Positions 8,219 to 17,093 of a DNA stretch of 32,856 bases are shown piece after piece. A model generated the notes under the pieces. The model had not been told where the DNA came from, searched no databases, and saw nothing but the letters and a program-made list of their open reading frames with translations. Position 1 is the first letter of the stretch, and each line of letters begins with the position of its first letter. The DNA comes from Paracoccaceae bacterium. GTDB lineage: Bacteria; Pseudomonadota; Alphaproteobacteria; Rhodobacterales; Rhodobacteraceae. Where the stretch lies: the NCBI GenBank assembly GCA_026419405.1, contig JANZZL010000045.1, positions 1-32,856 of the forward strand. The letters are read 5' to 3'. Both the position numbers and the translations under genes were made by a program.

Positions 8219-8266
8219 CGGAATTCCCGCTTGCCCCGGCGCTTCCGGCGCGCGACCCTGCCCGCC

Positions 8267-8731
8267 ATGAAGGATGCCAAGACCGACCGCCCCGCGGCGC
8301 CCGAGCCCGGAGGGAGCCCCGCGCAGGATTACGTGCTCGACCGCCAGGTCGGGTTCCTGCTGCGGCGCGCCAACCAGCGCCACCTGGCGATCTTCGCGGC
8401 GGCGATCCCCGGCCTCACCCCGACCCAGTTCGCGGCGCTCGCCAGGCTCTGCGAACTCGGCCCGCAGTCGCAGAACGCGCTGGGCCGGGCGACGGCGATG
8501 GACGCCGCGACCATCAAGGGGGTGGTGGACCGCCTGCGCGCCAGGGGGCTGGTCGCCGCCGCGCGCGATCCGGGCGACCGCCGCCGCATCGTGCTGGCCG
8601 CGACCGAGGCGGGCCGCGCCGCCTTCGAGGCCGCGCGCGCGGCCGCGCACCGGGTTTCGGCCGACACGCTGGCGCCGCTCGCGCCCGGCGAGCGGCAGGC
8701 CTTCCTCGACATGCTCGCGCGGCTCGGCTGA
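8267..8731 (+). CDS. MarR family transcriptional regulator
   Basis: A 154-residue winged-helix regulator. The core DYVLDRQVGFLLRRANQRHLAIFAA is the N-terminal dimerisation helix. GLTPTQFAALARLCELGPQSQNALGRATAMDAATIKGVVDRLRARGLV is the helix-turn-helix region, and DPGDRRRIVLAATEAGRAAF is the beta-wing with the D-x-R-D/R-R signature. The frame opens at 8174, but the ATG at 8267 was chosen because the upstream part is rich in Arg and unlike the family. It is divergent from the Mo-hydroxylase operon and convergent with livF (29-bp gap). MarR proteins of catabolic loci usually repress in the absence of an aromatic or heterocyclic ligand; a candidate operator lies in the intergenic gap. Confidence 0.88.
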   Translation: MKDAKTDRPAAPEPGGSPAQDYVLDRQVGFLLRRANQRHLAIFAAAIPGLTPTQFAALARLCELGPQSQNALGRATAMDAATIKGVVDRLRARGLVAAARDPGDRRRIVLAATEAGRAAFEAARAAAHRVSADTLAPLAPGERQAFLDMLARLG

Positions 8732-8760
8732 GCCGCCCTCCGCGCGGCCGGCCCCGCCTC

Positions 8761-9455
<695 letters not shown>

Positions 9456-9456
<1 letters not shown>

Positions 9457-10175
9457 CAGGCCGCCCCCAGGTAGGCGGCCTGCACCGCCGGATCGGCGCG
9501 GATCTGCTCCGGCGTTCCCTCGGCCAGGACCTCGCCGAAGTCGAGCACCGTGATGCGGTCGGCCAGCGCCATCACCACGTCCATGTTGTGCTCGATGAGC
9601 AGGATGGTGCAGTCGGCCGAGATCGCGCGCACCAGGCGGCGGAAGCCGGCGACCTCGGCCTCGGCCAGCCCCTGCGTCGGCTCATCGAGAATCATCAGGC
9701 GCGGCCGCTGGGCCAGCCCCATGGCGATCTCGAGCAGCCGCTGGTGGCCGTAGGAGAGGTCGCCCGCCATCCGGCCGGCCTCGGCCGAAAGCCCGACCTC
9801 GGCCAGCACCCGGGCGACCTCGCCGGCCACCGCCGCCCGGTCGCGCCCCAGCCGGCGGCGGGCAGCGAGTGCCACGTTCTCCTCGACCGGCAGGCGCTGG
9901 AACACCGAGGTGATCTGGAAGGAATAGGCCATGCCGCGCCGCACCCGGGCATGGGCCGGCAGGCGGGTGATGTCGGCCCCGTCGAGCAGGATGCGCCCCG
10001 CATCCGGCGCGATCCGCCCGATCAGCATCGACACGAGCGTCGTCTTGCCCGCGCCATTCGGCCCGATCAGCGCCCGCACCTCGCCGGGGACAAGGTCGAG
10101 GTCCACCTCGTGCACGGCGCGCAGGCCCCCGAAGCTCTTGCAGAGCCCCCGCGCGGAGAGGATCGGCGCGTTCAC
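9456..10175 (-). CDS. livG: Branched-chain amino acid-type ABC transporter ATP-binding protein LivG
   Basis: A 239-residue ATPase partner of LivF. Walker A GPNGAGKTT is at about 38-46, a LivG-typical GMAYSFQITSVFQRLPVEENV at about 82-102, the degenerate signature LSYGHQRLLEIA at about 144-155, Walker B LMILDEPTQGL at about 164-174, and IEHNMDVVMALADRITVLDFG, the hallmark of LivG after the switch His. It overlaps livM upstream by 4 bp and livF downstream by 1 bp, so all three are probably translationally coupled. Confidence 0.9.
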
Positions 10176-11104
10176 GGCAGCCAGGGCGCCAGCCGGCGCC
10201 TGACTTCGCCCGCCAGGCCCTGCGGCGCGAAGAGCGTGAGCAGCACGAGCGCGAGACCCGCCACCAGCATGTAGGCGGGCGTCAGACCCGAGGCGGTGTC
10301 GATCAGGTAGAACATCAGCAGCGTGCCGAGGAACGGCCCGATCACCGTGCCCGCCCCGCCGAGCAGCACCCAGAGAAGCGGCAGGATGGAATACTGCACC
10401 GAGGCGAAGGTCGCGCCGACATAGCCGAAGAGCAGCGCATAGGCCGCCCCCGCCGCGGCGGCGATCGCGGCCGAGAGCACCACGGCGCGGAGCTTGTGGG
10501 CGCGCGTGTCGTAGCCGAGCAGCCGCGCCCGCTCCTCGTTCTCGCGGATCGCCACCAGGACCCGGCCCGCGGGCAGGCTCACCAGGCGCAGCACGAGCAG
10601 CAGCACCGCCGAGAACAGCGCCCAGGCGGCGAGGTAGCGGATGGCGGCGTCGCCGAGGTCGAGCCCGAGCACCACCCGCTCGGGCCCCTGCAGCACGAAG
10701 CCCTCGTCGCCGCGCGTCCAGCGCCCGGCGAGCAGGATGCCGAGATGGGTCGCCTGCGCGAACATGAGCGTCACGATCATGAAGGCCACACCCGCGGTGC
10801 GCAGAGCGAGCAGGCCCACGGCGAGGCCGAGCAGCGCGCCGGCCGCGACCCCCGCGAGCAGCGCGAGGCCGGGGTCGAGCGCCAGGAAGCGCACCCCGAG
10901 CCCGGCCCCGTACATGCCGGCGGCGAAGAACATCGCATGCCCGAGGCTCAGCAGGCCGGTGTAGCCGAAGAGCAGGTTGTAGCCCGTCGCGTAGGCGGCC
11001 AGCACCATGACGCGCGCCAGCACCCCGTGGTGATAGGCCGGCAGCACGAAATGCGCCGCCAGCAGGAGCCCGACGAGGCCGAGGTGGAGCCCGGCCGCCC
11101 TCAT
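10172..11104 (-). CDS. livM: Branched-chain amino acid-type ABC transporter permease LivM
   Basis: A 310-residue inner-membrane permease with about 8-10 hydrophobic spans. The LivM signatures are GYNLLFGYTGLLSLGHAMFFAAGMYGAG (about 41-68) and RLLGYDTRAHKLRAVVLSAAIAAAAGAAYALL (about 194-225), the latter holding the cytoplasmic coupling helix that docks on the ATPases; WVLLGGAGTVIGPFLGT follows near 245-261. It overlaps livH and livG by 4 bp each. It forms the translocation path with LivH. Confidence 0.92.
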   Translation of the reverse strand: MRAAGLHLGLVGLLLAAHFVLPAYHHGVLARVMVLAAYATGYNLLFGYTGLLSLGHAMFFAAGMYGAGLGVRFLALDPGLALLAGVAAGALLGLAVGLLALRTAGVAFMIVTLMFAQATHLGILLAGRWTRGDEGFVLQGPERVVLGLDLGDAAIRYLAAWALFSAVLLLVLRLVSLPAGRVLVAIRENEERARLLGYDTRAHKLRAVVLSAAIAAAAGAAYALLFGYVGATFASVQYSILPLLWVLLGGAGTVIGPFLGTLLMFYLIDTASGLTPAYMLVAGLALVLLTLFAPQGLAGEVRRRLAPWLP

Positions 11105-12027
11105 CGCCCTGCCGCCCCGAAGAGCCCCTGCGGGCGGAACACGAGCACCAGCGCCACGAGCAGGGTCGCCAGGATCTTCGCCAGGGTGGGCGAGAAGAAT
11201 ACCGAGACGATGCCCTCGCTCATCCCGATCAGCAGCGCGGCGACGAGCGTGCCCGGCAGGCTGCCGAGCCCGCCGATGATGACGACGATGAAGGAGAGCA
11301 GCAGCGCATCACCCCCCATCAGGTAGTGCGCCTGCTGGATCGGCACGACGAGCACGCCCGCCAGCGCCGCCAGCCCCGCCCCGAGGCCGAAGGTCAGCGC
11401 GTAGACCCGCTCGACCGGGATGCCGAAGGCGGTTGCCGTCTCGCGGTCCCACTGGGTGGCGCGCATCACGAGGCCGGCGCGGGTGCGCGTCAGCATCAGC
11501 CAGAGCCCGGCGAGGACTGCAGCCGCGGCGGCGATCACGAAGAGCTTGTAGGTGGTGACCGAAAGGCCCCAGGGCCAGGTCAGCGCGAGCCCGCCCTCCT
11601 CCCATACGGGCCAGGGGATCGCGATGCGGGCGTTGAAGGGTGGCGCGACCGGTCGGGCATCGGGGCCGAAGCCCATCAGCGTGGCCTGCTGCAGGATGTA
11701 GAGCAGCCCGATCGTGGCGACGATCGTGCGTTCGGGATCATGTGCGATGCGCCGGAGCACCGCGAGATCGGCGGCGGCGGCCAGCGCGCAGACGGCGAGC
11801 GGGGCGAGGGCCAGCGCGGCGAGGAAGGCCGCGGGCCCCGCGCCGCCCACCGCCGCGGCGACGAACCAGGCCGCGACGGCGCCCAGCATGTAGAACTCGC
11901 CATGCGCGACGTTGACGACGCGCATCACGCCGAAGACGAGGCTCAGGCCCGCGGCCGTGAGCGCGAGCACGGCTGAGAGCACGGCGCCCTCGATCAGGGC
12001 GAGCATCAGATGGGGTCCGAAGTCCAT
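11101..12027 (-). CDS. livH: Branched-chain amino acid-type ABC transporter permease LivH
   Basis: A 308-residue multi-span permease. LivH marks are GLSLVFGVMRVVNVAHGEFYMLGA (about 27-50), MRATQWDRETATAFGIPVERVYALTFGLGAGLAALAGVL (about 189-227, containing the coupling helix) and SFIVVIIGGLGSLPGTLVAALLIGMSEG (about 245-272). Its ATG lies 164 bp from the binding-protein stop codon, across a GC-rich inverted-repeat region, and no strong Shine-Dalgarno is evident. It shares a 4-bp overlap with livM. Confidence 0.92.
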   Translation of the reverse strand: MDFGPHLMLALIEGAVLSAVLALTAAGLSLVFGVMRVVNVAHGEFYMLGAVAAWFVAAAVGGAGPAAFLAALALAPLAVCALAAAADLAVLRRIAHDPERTIVATIGLLYILQQATLMGFGPDARPVAPPFNARIAIPWPVWEEGGLALTWPWGLSVTTYKLFVIAAAAAVLAGLWLMLTRTRAGLVMRATQWDRETATAFGIPVERVYALTFGLGAGLAALAGVLVVPIQQAHYLMGGDALLLSFIVVIIGGLGSLPGTLVAALLIGMSEGIVSVFFSPTLAKILATLLVALVLVFRPQGLFGAAGR

Positions 12028-12142
12028 GGGCCGTCAGGGTGCCTGCGGGCGGGGCGGGCGGCAAGCGGGCGCGGGGCGACGCCGGGGATCGCGCCCCCGC
12101 GCATGCGGCGGCAGCGGCGCGGCCGGGCCGGGGCGGACCGCG

Positions 12143-12176
12143 CGCCGGCCCTGCCCCGCCGGCGCCGGCGGCGGCC
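12143..12176 (-). promoter_or_regulatory. GC-rich inverted repeat between livK and livH (possible attenuator or processing hairpin)
   Basis: The 164-bp gap after the binding-protein gene holds a 14-base perfect palindrome (12157-12170, CGCCGGCGCCGGCG) inside a broader self-complementary region. No T-run follows, so it is not a classic terminator. Such hairpins often protect binding-protein mRNA and lower expression of the permease genes; that role is inferred. Confidence 0.4.
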
Positions 12177-12191
12177 CCCCGCCCGCGCCGC

Positions 12192-13469
12192 TCAGAAGGG
12201 CTGCGTCGTGTAGTCCACCTCGTCGGGATACATCCCGTCCTCGATCGAGGCGGTATGGACGACATTGAGCCGCCCGCCCTCGACCTTCGAGATGTACTGC
12301 GGCCCGAAGACCTGGTGCGTCTTGCCGTTGAACACCTTCGCCCCCTGCGGGTGGTCGTCGGAAAGCGGCATCTCGGTCATCGCCTCGACCGCCTCGACGA
12401 GCTTCTGGCGGTCCTCGGGCCCGGCGTAGCCCGCGGCCTCCATCCCCGCCCTGATCACGTTCAGCGTCTCCCAGCAGCCGAACATGTGGGCATAGGTCGA
12501 GACGTCGCGCGGGTCGTCCACCGAGGCGCCGTTGTCGTCCACGCCCACCGCGGCGCGATAGGCCTTGTCGTGGCTGGTCTGGTCGGGCTGGGCGTAGCGC
12601 GGGTTGCCCTCCCAGAAGTAGGTGCCCTCGAGGAATTCGAGCCCCGGGCTCGTCAGGTCCACGCCCTCGAGGCTGTCGATGAAGCCGAAGACCTGCGGCC
12701 GCGAGGGGCCGAAGAACTCGCCCATCTCCTTCACGAAGGTCAGCACGCCGGGGCCGACCATGACGTGGTAGATCACCTCGGTCTCGGCCGGAACCTGCGG
12801 GAAGTACCTGGTGAAGGACGTCTCGGTCGGCGGAATCGCGATCAGGCCGGCGATCTCGCCGCCCGCCGCGGCGATCGCCTCGGAGAAGTTGTCGCGGTGG
12901 TCGTGGCCGAAGGCGTAGTCGGGGAAGATCATGGTGACCTTCTTCCCGAGGTTCGCCGCGACCCAGGGCGCCATGGCGCGCACCTGGCTCTTGACGTCGG
13001 TGATGCCGGGCTGGAGCGTCCAGCGGTTGAGCGCGCCCGAGGCGACGTGGTGGCCCTCCGAGACCACGAAGTAGGGCAGCTTCAGCTCGCCCGCGCGCGG
13101 CGCCGAGCCCATCACCACATGCGAGAACAGCGTGCCGAAGGCGATGTCGCAGTTGTGCTCCAGCGCGAACTTCTCCACCACCTCGGCGCCGCGCTTGGGG
13201 TCGGTGCCGTCGTCCTCGGTGACCAGCTCGACCGGGCGCCCGTTGATCCCGCCCGCCTCGTTGATGCGCTTCACCGCGGCCTGGCTCACGCGCTCGTACC
13301 AGCGCCCGTAGGTCGCGCCGATGCCGGTTGCGTGCTTCTGGAAGCCGATGCGGATCGGGGCGGCGCTCTGCGCCCCGGCATAGCGCGCCCAGAGCGGCAG
13401 CGCGGCGGCGGCCGTTCCGGCGCCGAGGGCCTTGAGCGCGCCGCGGCGCGTGGTTGTCGCGAGTGTCAT
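12192..13469 (-). CDS. livK: Tat-exported periplasmic substrate-binding protein of the Liv-type ABC transporter
   Basis: A 425-residue type I periplasmic binding protein (Peripla_BP_6/LivK class). The ATG at 13469, behind an AGGGGG ribosome site, gives an N-terminus with a twin-arginine motif, TRRGALK, a hydrophobic core, and AGAQSA as a likely cleavage site near residues 32-36. The mature part begins IRIGFQKHATGIGATYGRWYERVSQAAVKRINEAGGINGRPVELVTEDDGTDPKRG, a familiar first lobe, and ends FNGKTHQVFGPQYISKVEGG. It is the first gene of the importer operon, as usual. The ligand cannot be read off; the surrounding hydroxylase and hydantoinase genes suggest a cyclic amide or N-heterocyclic acid rather than leucine. 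The much longer open frame upstream is chance. Confidence 0.9.
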   Translation of the reverse strand: MTLATTTRRGALKALGAGTAAAALPLWARYAGAQSAAPIRIGFQKHATGIGATYGRWYERVSQAAVKRINEAGGINGRPVELVTEDDGTDPKRGAEVVEKFALEHNCDIAFGTLFSHVVMGSAPRAGELKLPYFVVSEGHHVASGALNRWTLQPGITDVKSQVRAMAPWVAANLGKKVTMIFPDYAFGHDHRDNFSEAIAAAGGEIAGLIAIPPTETSFTRYFPQVPAETEVIYHVMVGPGVLTFVKEMGEFFGPSRPQVFGFIDSLEGVDLTSPGLEFLEGTYFWEGNPRYAQPDQTSHDKAYRAAVGVDDNGASVDDPRDVSTYAHMFGCWETLNVIRAGMEAAGYAGPEDRQKLVEAVEAMTEMPLSDDHPQGAKVFNGKTHQVFGPQYISKVEGGRLNVVHTASIEDGMYPDEVDYTTQPF

Positions 13470-13491
13470 GGCGGAACCCCCTGTGCGTTGC

Positions 13492-13520
13492 GGGGCCGCG
13501 GTTTCCGAGGCTGCGGCCCC
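13492..13520. promoter_or_regulatory. Stem-loop in the livK leader (8-bp stem)
   Basis: GGGGCCGC (13492-13499) pairs with GCGGCCCC (13513-13520) across a 13-base loop, in the 101-bp gap between the membrane protein stop and livK start. There is no T-run on the minus-strand exit side, so it may be a weak terminator of the upstream gene or a livK leader structure. Confidence 0.4.
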
Positions 13521-13570
13521 TTGCCGCCAGCCTGTATGCGCACCAACGGTTTGTCCAGATTCTTGCGCGG

Positions 13571-14926
13571 TCAGACGCCGCGCGGCGTGGCCAGCAGCCA
13601 CAGGCCGAAGAGCGTGTAGCCCACCATGAAGGCGGCGAGCGGAAGCTGGCTCAGCGCCGCGGCGCGCGGCTGGCCGAGGTGGCGCAGCGCCAGCGCATGG
13701 CCGAGAAGCACCGCCAGGACGTGCCCGGCCACCACCGCCCCCGCCTGCGCGAGCCAGATCGTGCGCACCGTGGCCAGCGTGCCGAAGAAGCCGGTCGTGA
13801 CATGGACATGGCCGAGCCCCAGGGGCTCGACCACCGCCGCCGCCACCTGCTGCGCCTCGACCAGGGTCGAGGGCAGGTAATGCGCGACGTGGTAGCCGAG
13901 CGCGATCGGCAGGAGCGCCGGGGCGAGCGCGCGGACCGCCGCCCCGGTGCCCCGCCGCCCGGCCAGCGCCAGCCCGGCGGCGAGCGTCAGGGCGAAGACC
14001 GCGAGCAGCGCGGGCAGCGAGAGCAGGAGCCCGGCCAGGTTGGGCAGCACCACGAACGACCGGCCGGGGAACTCCAGCGGGTTGAGCCCGAGCAGCGCGA
14101 CCCAGGTGAAGGTCTCGTTGAAGCCGTCGAAGCTGCCCACGGCCAGCATGGCGAGGGGGAACACCGCGGCCAGCGGCCCCGGATCGGGCCGGACGAGCAG
14201 CCGCCAGCCCGGCAGGCCGAGCCGCCAGCGCCCGCCCTCGCGGGCCAGCGGCGCAAGCGCGGCGCAGGCCGCGAGGAAGAGCGCGAAGCCCTCGGCCCGG
14301 CGCAGCCAGCGCGGGCCGCAGAGAAGCGCGCCGGCCAGGTGGAAGGCCCAGTAGCCGGCGACCATCGCCGCCAGCCGCCGCGGATCGGTGGGGGCGGGAT
14401 GGGCGAGCAGCACCGCCGCGAAGGCCAGGAACGAGGCCAGGCCCAGGGCGGGCAGCACGCCCGCAGGCGGCCGCAGGCAGGGCCGCAGCCCCGCCCGCCG
14501 CAGCATCGCCGCCGGCCAGCGCCAGGGGTTGGCGTGGCGCCAGAGATCGCCCGCGAGCGCGTGCAGCACCGGAAAGCCCACCCAGAACACCGTCCAGACG
14601 GTGAGCGGCAGGAGGTTGCGGCCGGGGTCGCGCGGCCCGAGAAGCCCCGCGGCGAGCAGCGCCGGAACCGCCAGGAAGCCGGCCAGCGCGGCCATGCCCC
14701 GCCCCGGCAGGGGCCGCCCCGGCCCGAGGTCGCGCGCGGCGAAGAGCCCGCGCGCCGCCCGCCCCGGCAGCAGCGAGACCAGCAGCACCGTGAGCGCGAC
14801 GGTTGCCACGCCCGAGGCGATCCAGGCGCGGGTCGGCAGCAAGAGGACGAACCCCTGTTCGGCGGCATGGGCCAGCGCCGCTCCGGGCGCGGCCGCAAGG
14901 AGAAGCACCGGGACGGCGGGGCGCAT
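13571..14926 (-). CDS. Multi-pass membrane protein of unknown function (resembles proteins labelled fenitrothion hydrolase-like)
   Basis: A 451-residue, very hydrophobic protein starting at ATG 14926, with an N-terminal signal-like segment ending near AALAHA and about ten further membrane spans. The stretch LTVWTVFWVGFPVLHALAGDLWRHANPWRWP (about 107-137) is the part I recognise. Similar pieces occur in large membrane proteins labelled 'fenitrothion hydrolase', a label that probably does not tell the real role. Later segments contain several conserved-looking His (GYHVAHYLPS, GHVHVTTG) that could bind metal or heme. It lies upstream of livK on the same strand and is divergent from hyuA. It may serve transport or redox chemistry of the locus, but the sequence alone does not show this. 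Confidence 0.7.
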   Translation of the reverse strand: MRPAVPVLLLAAAPGAALAHAAEQGFVLLLPTRAWIASGVATVALTVLLVSLLPGRAARGLFAARDLGPGRPLPGRGMAALAGFLAVPALLAAGLLGPRDPGRNLLPLTVWTVFWVGFPVLHALAGDLWRHANPWRWPAAMLRRAGLRPCLRPPAGVLPALGLASFLAFAAVLLAHPAPTDPRRLAAMVAGYWAFHLAGALLCGPRWLRRAEGFALFLAACAALAPLAREGGRWRLGLPGWRLLVRPDPGPLAAVFPLAMLAVGSFDGFNETFTWVALLGLNPLEFPGRSFVVLPNLAGLLLSLPALLAVFALTLAAGLALAGRRGTGAAVRALAPALLPIALGYHVAHYLPSTLVEAQQVAAAVVEPLGLGHVHVTTGFFGTLATVRTIWLAQAGAVVAGHVLAVLLGHALALRHLGQPRAAALSQLPLAAFMVGYTLFGLWLLATPRGV

Positions 14927-14971
14927 GGCGTGGACTATCGCGGCGCCCCCGGCGCCGGCGCAAGCCCCGCG

Positions 14972-15002
14972 TTGACTCCGCCGCCGCGCCCGGTGGAACA
15001 TT
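14972..15002 (+). promoter_or_regulatory. Weak candidate promoter for hyuAB
   Basis: TTGACT (14972-14977), a good -35, is followed after 19 bases by AACATT (14997-15002), a poor -10, in the 109-bp divergent gap before hyuA. The spacing is long, so an activator or another sigma factor could be involved. Confidence 0.28.
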
Positions 15003-15035
15003 CGCACACGAACGGTCGGCGGGAGACGGCGCGGG

Positions 15036-17093
15036 ATGGACGAGCGGCGCAGGGGGCGGGTCGCTGGGGTCGATGTCGGCGGCACCTTCACCGATCTGGT
15101 GCTCATCGACGAGACGGGGGCGGTGCGGCTCGCCAAGGTGCCGAGCACGACCGACAACCAGGCGCGCGGCGTGATGGCCGCCTTTGCCGAGGCGGGGGCG
15201 GATCTGGCCGCGCTCGACCTCATCGTGCACGGCACCACCACCACCACCAACGCGGTGCTGGAGCGCAAGCTGGCGCGGACGGGCCTGATCACCACCGCGG
15301 GCTTCCGCGACGTGCTCGAGCTCGGCCGCCGCACCCGCCCCCGGCCCTACGGCATGACCGGCACCTTCACGCCGGTAATTCCCCGCGACCTGCGCCTCGA
15401 GGTGCCCGAGCGGATGGACGCGGCCGGCGAGGTCGTCACCCCGCTCGACGAGGAGGCGGTGCGCGCGGCGGGCCGGCGGCTGCTCGATGCGGGCTGCGTC
15501 TCGGTCGTCGTGCATTTCCTGCATGCCTACGCCAACCCCGCCCACGAGCTGCGCGCAGGCGAGATCCTGCGCGCGTTCTGGCCGAACGACCACATCACGC
15601 TGGGCCACGCGCTGCTTGCCGAGAGCCGCGAGTTCGAGCGCGGGGTGACGGCGGCGGTCAACGCCTCGGTGCAGCCGCTGCTCGAACGCTATCTGGCGCG
15701 GCTGCGCGACGACCTCGCCGCGGGCGGCTACGCGGGGGAGCTTCTGGTGATGAACGGCAACGGCGGCATGGTCTCCTCGCGCCTCGTCGCACGCGAGGCG
15801 GCCAAGACCGTGATGTCGGGGCCGGCCTCGGGCGTGATGGCAGCCGCCTACACCGGGCGGCGCGCGGGCTTCCCCGACCTTCTCACCTGCGACATGGGCG
15901 GCACCTCGACCGATGTCGCGCTGATCCGCGGCGCCGAGCCGCCGGTCTCGAACGAGATCGAGATCGAGTATGCCATGCCGATCCACGTGCCGATGGTGGA
16001 CGTGCGCACCGTGGGCGCGGGCGGGGGCTCGATCGCGCGGGTGAACGCGGCGGGCCTGCTCGAGGTCGGTCCCGAAAGCGCGGGAAGCCAGCCGGGCCCC
16101 ATCTGCTACGGCCGCGGCGGCACCGAGCCCACGATCTCGGACGCAAACCTGCTGCTCGGCCGGCTCGACCCCGCGCGGCTCAAGTCGGTCGAGGGCGGCG
16201 TGACGCTCGCCGAGGTGGAGCGCATCTTCGCCGAGCGCCTCGGCGCGCCGCTGGGGCTCTCCGCGGTCGAGGCGGCCGAGGCAGTGATCCGCGTCGCCAA
16301 CCTCAAGATGGCTGGCGCGATCCGCATGGTCTCGGTCTCGCTCGGGGCCGACCCGCGCGACTTCGCCCTCTTCGCCTTCGGCGGCGCGGGGCCGCTCCAT
16401 GCCACGGCGCTTGCCCGCGAGCTCGGCGTGCCGCGGGTGCTGGTCCCCGCGCGGCCGGGCATCACCAACGCGCTCGGCTGCGTCATCGCCGACCTGCGGC
16501 ACGACTTCGTGACCACGCTCAACGCACCCCTCGCCCTGCTCGACCCCGCGCATCTGGCCGCGGTGCTCGCCGCGCAGGCCGCCGAGGGCGAGCGGCTGAT
16601 CGCCCGCGAGCGGGTCGAGATCACCGGGGTCCGCCGGCTCTACTCGCTCGACATGCAGTTCCTCGGCCAGACGCATCTGATGCGCGTGCCGCTCGATCAC
16701 CCCGCGCCGACGCGCGAGGAGCTCCAGGCGCGCTTCGAGGAGGCCTACTGGCAGCGCTTCCGCGTGCGCCTGCCCGAGATCCGCGCCGCGGTCGTCAACG
16801 CCAACTGCTCGGTGATCGGGCGGCGGGCCGAGGTGGACCTCTCCGCCCTGATCGACCCCGCCGCGCGGCGCCCGAAGCTGGCCGAGGCGCAGACGGGTGC
16901 CCGACCGGTGCGCTTCGACGGCGCTGCGCGCGAGACGCCGGTCTACCGCCGCGAATGGCTGCCCGAGGCCTTCCGCCTGAGCGGCCCGGCGGTGATCGAG
17001 CAGATGGATTCGACCATCCTGATCGAGCCGGGCGACCTCGCCGAGGGCATCGCCGACGGCAACATCCTGATCACCATCGGAGGCGCCCCGTGA
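15036..17093 (+). CDS. hyuA: Hydantoinase/oxoprolinase family protein, A subunit (HyuA)
   Basis: A 685-residue ATP-using subunit of the ASKHA fold family that includes N-methylhydantoinase, 5-oxoprolinase, caprolactamase and acetone/acetophenone carboxylases. Seen are the N-terminal phosphate loop GVDVGGTFTDLVL (about 11-23), HGTTTTTNAVLER (about 66-78), MSGPASGVMAA (about 260-270), the second nucleotide motif CDMGGTSTDVALI from about 285, VGAGGGSIARV (about 327-337), and FAFGGAGPLHATALARELGVPRVLVP near 446-471. The stop codon overlaps the GTG of hyuB (4 bp), the usual A-B pairing. No third small subunit follows, which favours a cyclic-amide hydrolase over a carboxylase. The protein would phosphorylate the ring amide oxygen in the cytoplasm. 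Confidence 0.88.
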   Translation: MDERRRGRVAGVDVGGTFTDLVLIDETGAVRLAKVPSTTDNQARGVMAAFAEAGADLAALDLIVHGTTTTTNAVLERKLARTGLITTAGFRDVLELGRRTRPRPYGMTGTFTPVIPRDLRLEVPERMDAAGEVVTPLDEEAVRAAGRRLLDAGCVSVVVHFLHAYANPAHELRAGEILRAFWPNDHITLGHALLAESREFERGVTAAVNASVQPLLERYLARLRDDLAAGGYAGELLVMNGNGGMVSSRLVAREAAKTVMSGPASGVMAAAYTGRRAGFPDLLTCDMGGTSTDVALIRGAEPPVSNEIEIEYAMPIHVPMVDVRTVGAGGGSIARVNAAGLLEVGPESAGSQPGPICYGRGGTEPTISDANLLLGRLDPARLKSVEGGVTLAEVERIFAERLGAPLGLSAVEAAEAVIRVANLKMAGAIRMVSVSLGADPRDFALFAFGGAGPLHATALARELGVPRVLVPARPGITNALGCVIADLRHDFVTTLNAPLALLDPAHLAAVLAAQAAEGERLIARERVEITGVRRLYSLDMQFLGQTHLMRVPLDHPAPTREELQARFEEAYWQRFRVRLPEIRAAVVNANCSVIGRRAEVDLSALIDPAARRPKLAEAQTGARPVRFDGAARETPVYRREWLPEAFRLSGPAVIEQMDSTILIEPGDLAEGIADGNILITIGGAP

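Noticed and set aside
12192-16700. 1502-codon open frame on the minus strand
   Set aside because: Only the last 425 codons (livK) are a protein. The rest is antisense to hyuA and a shadow of the membrane protein, with low-complexity Arg/Ala/Gly composition.
13454-17089. Plus-strand extension upstream of hyuB in the same frame
   Set aside because: It is antisense to the membrane protein and out of frame with hyuA; the GTG at 17090 with GGAGG is the true hyuB start.
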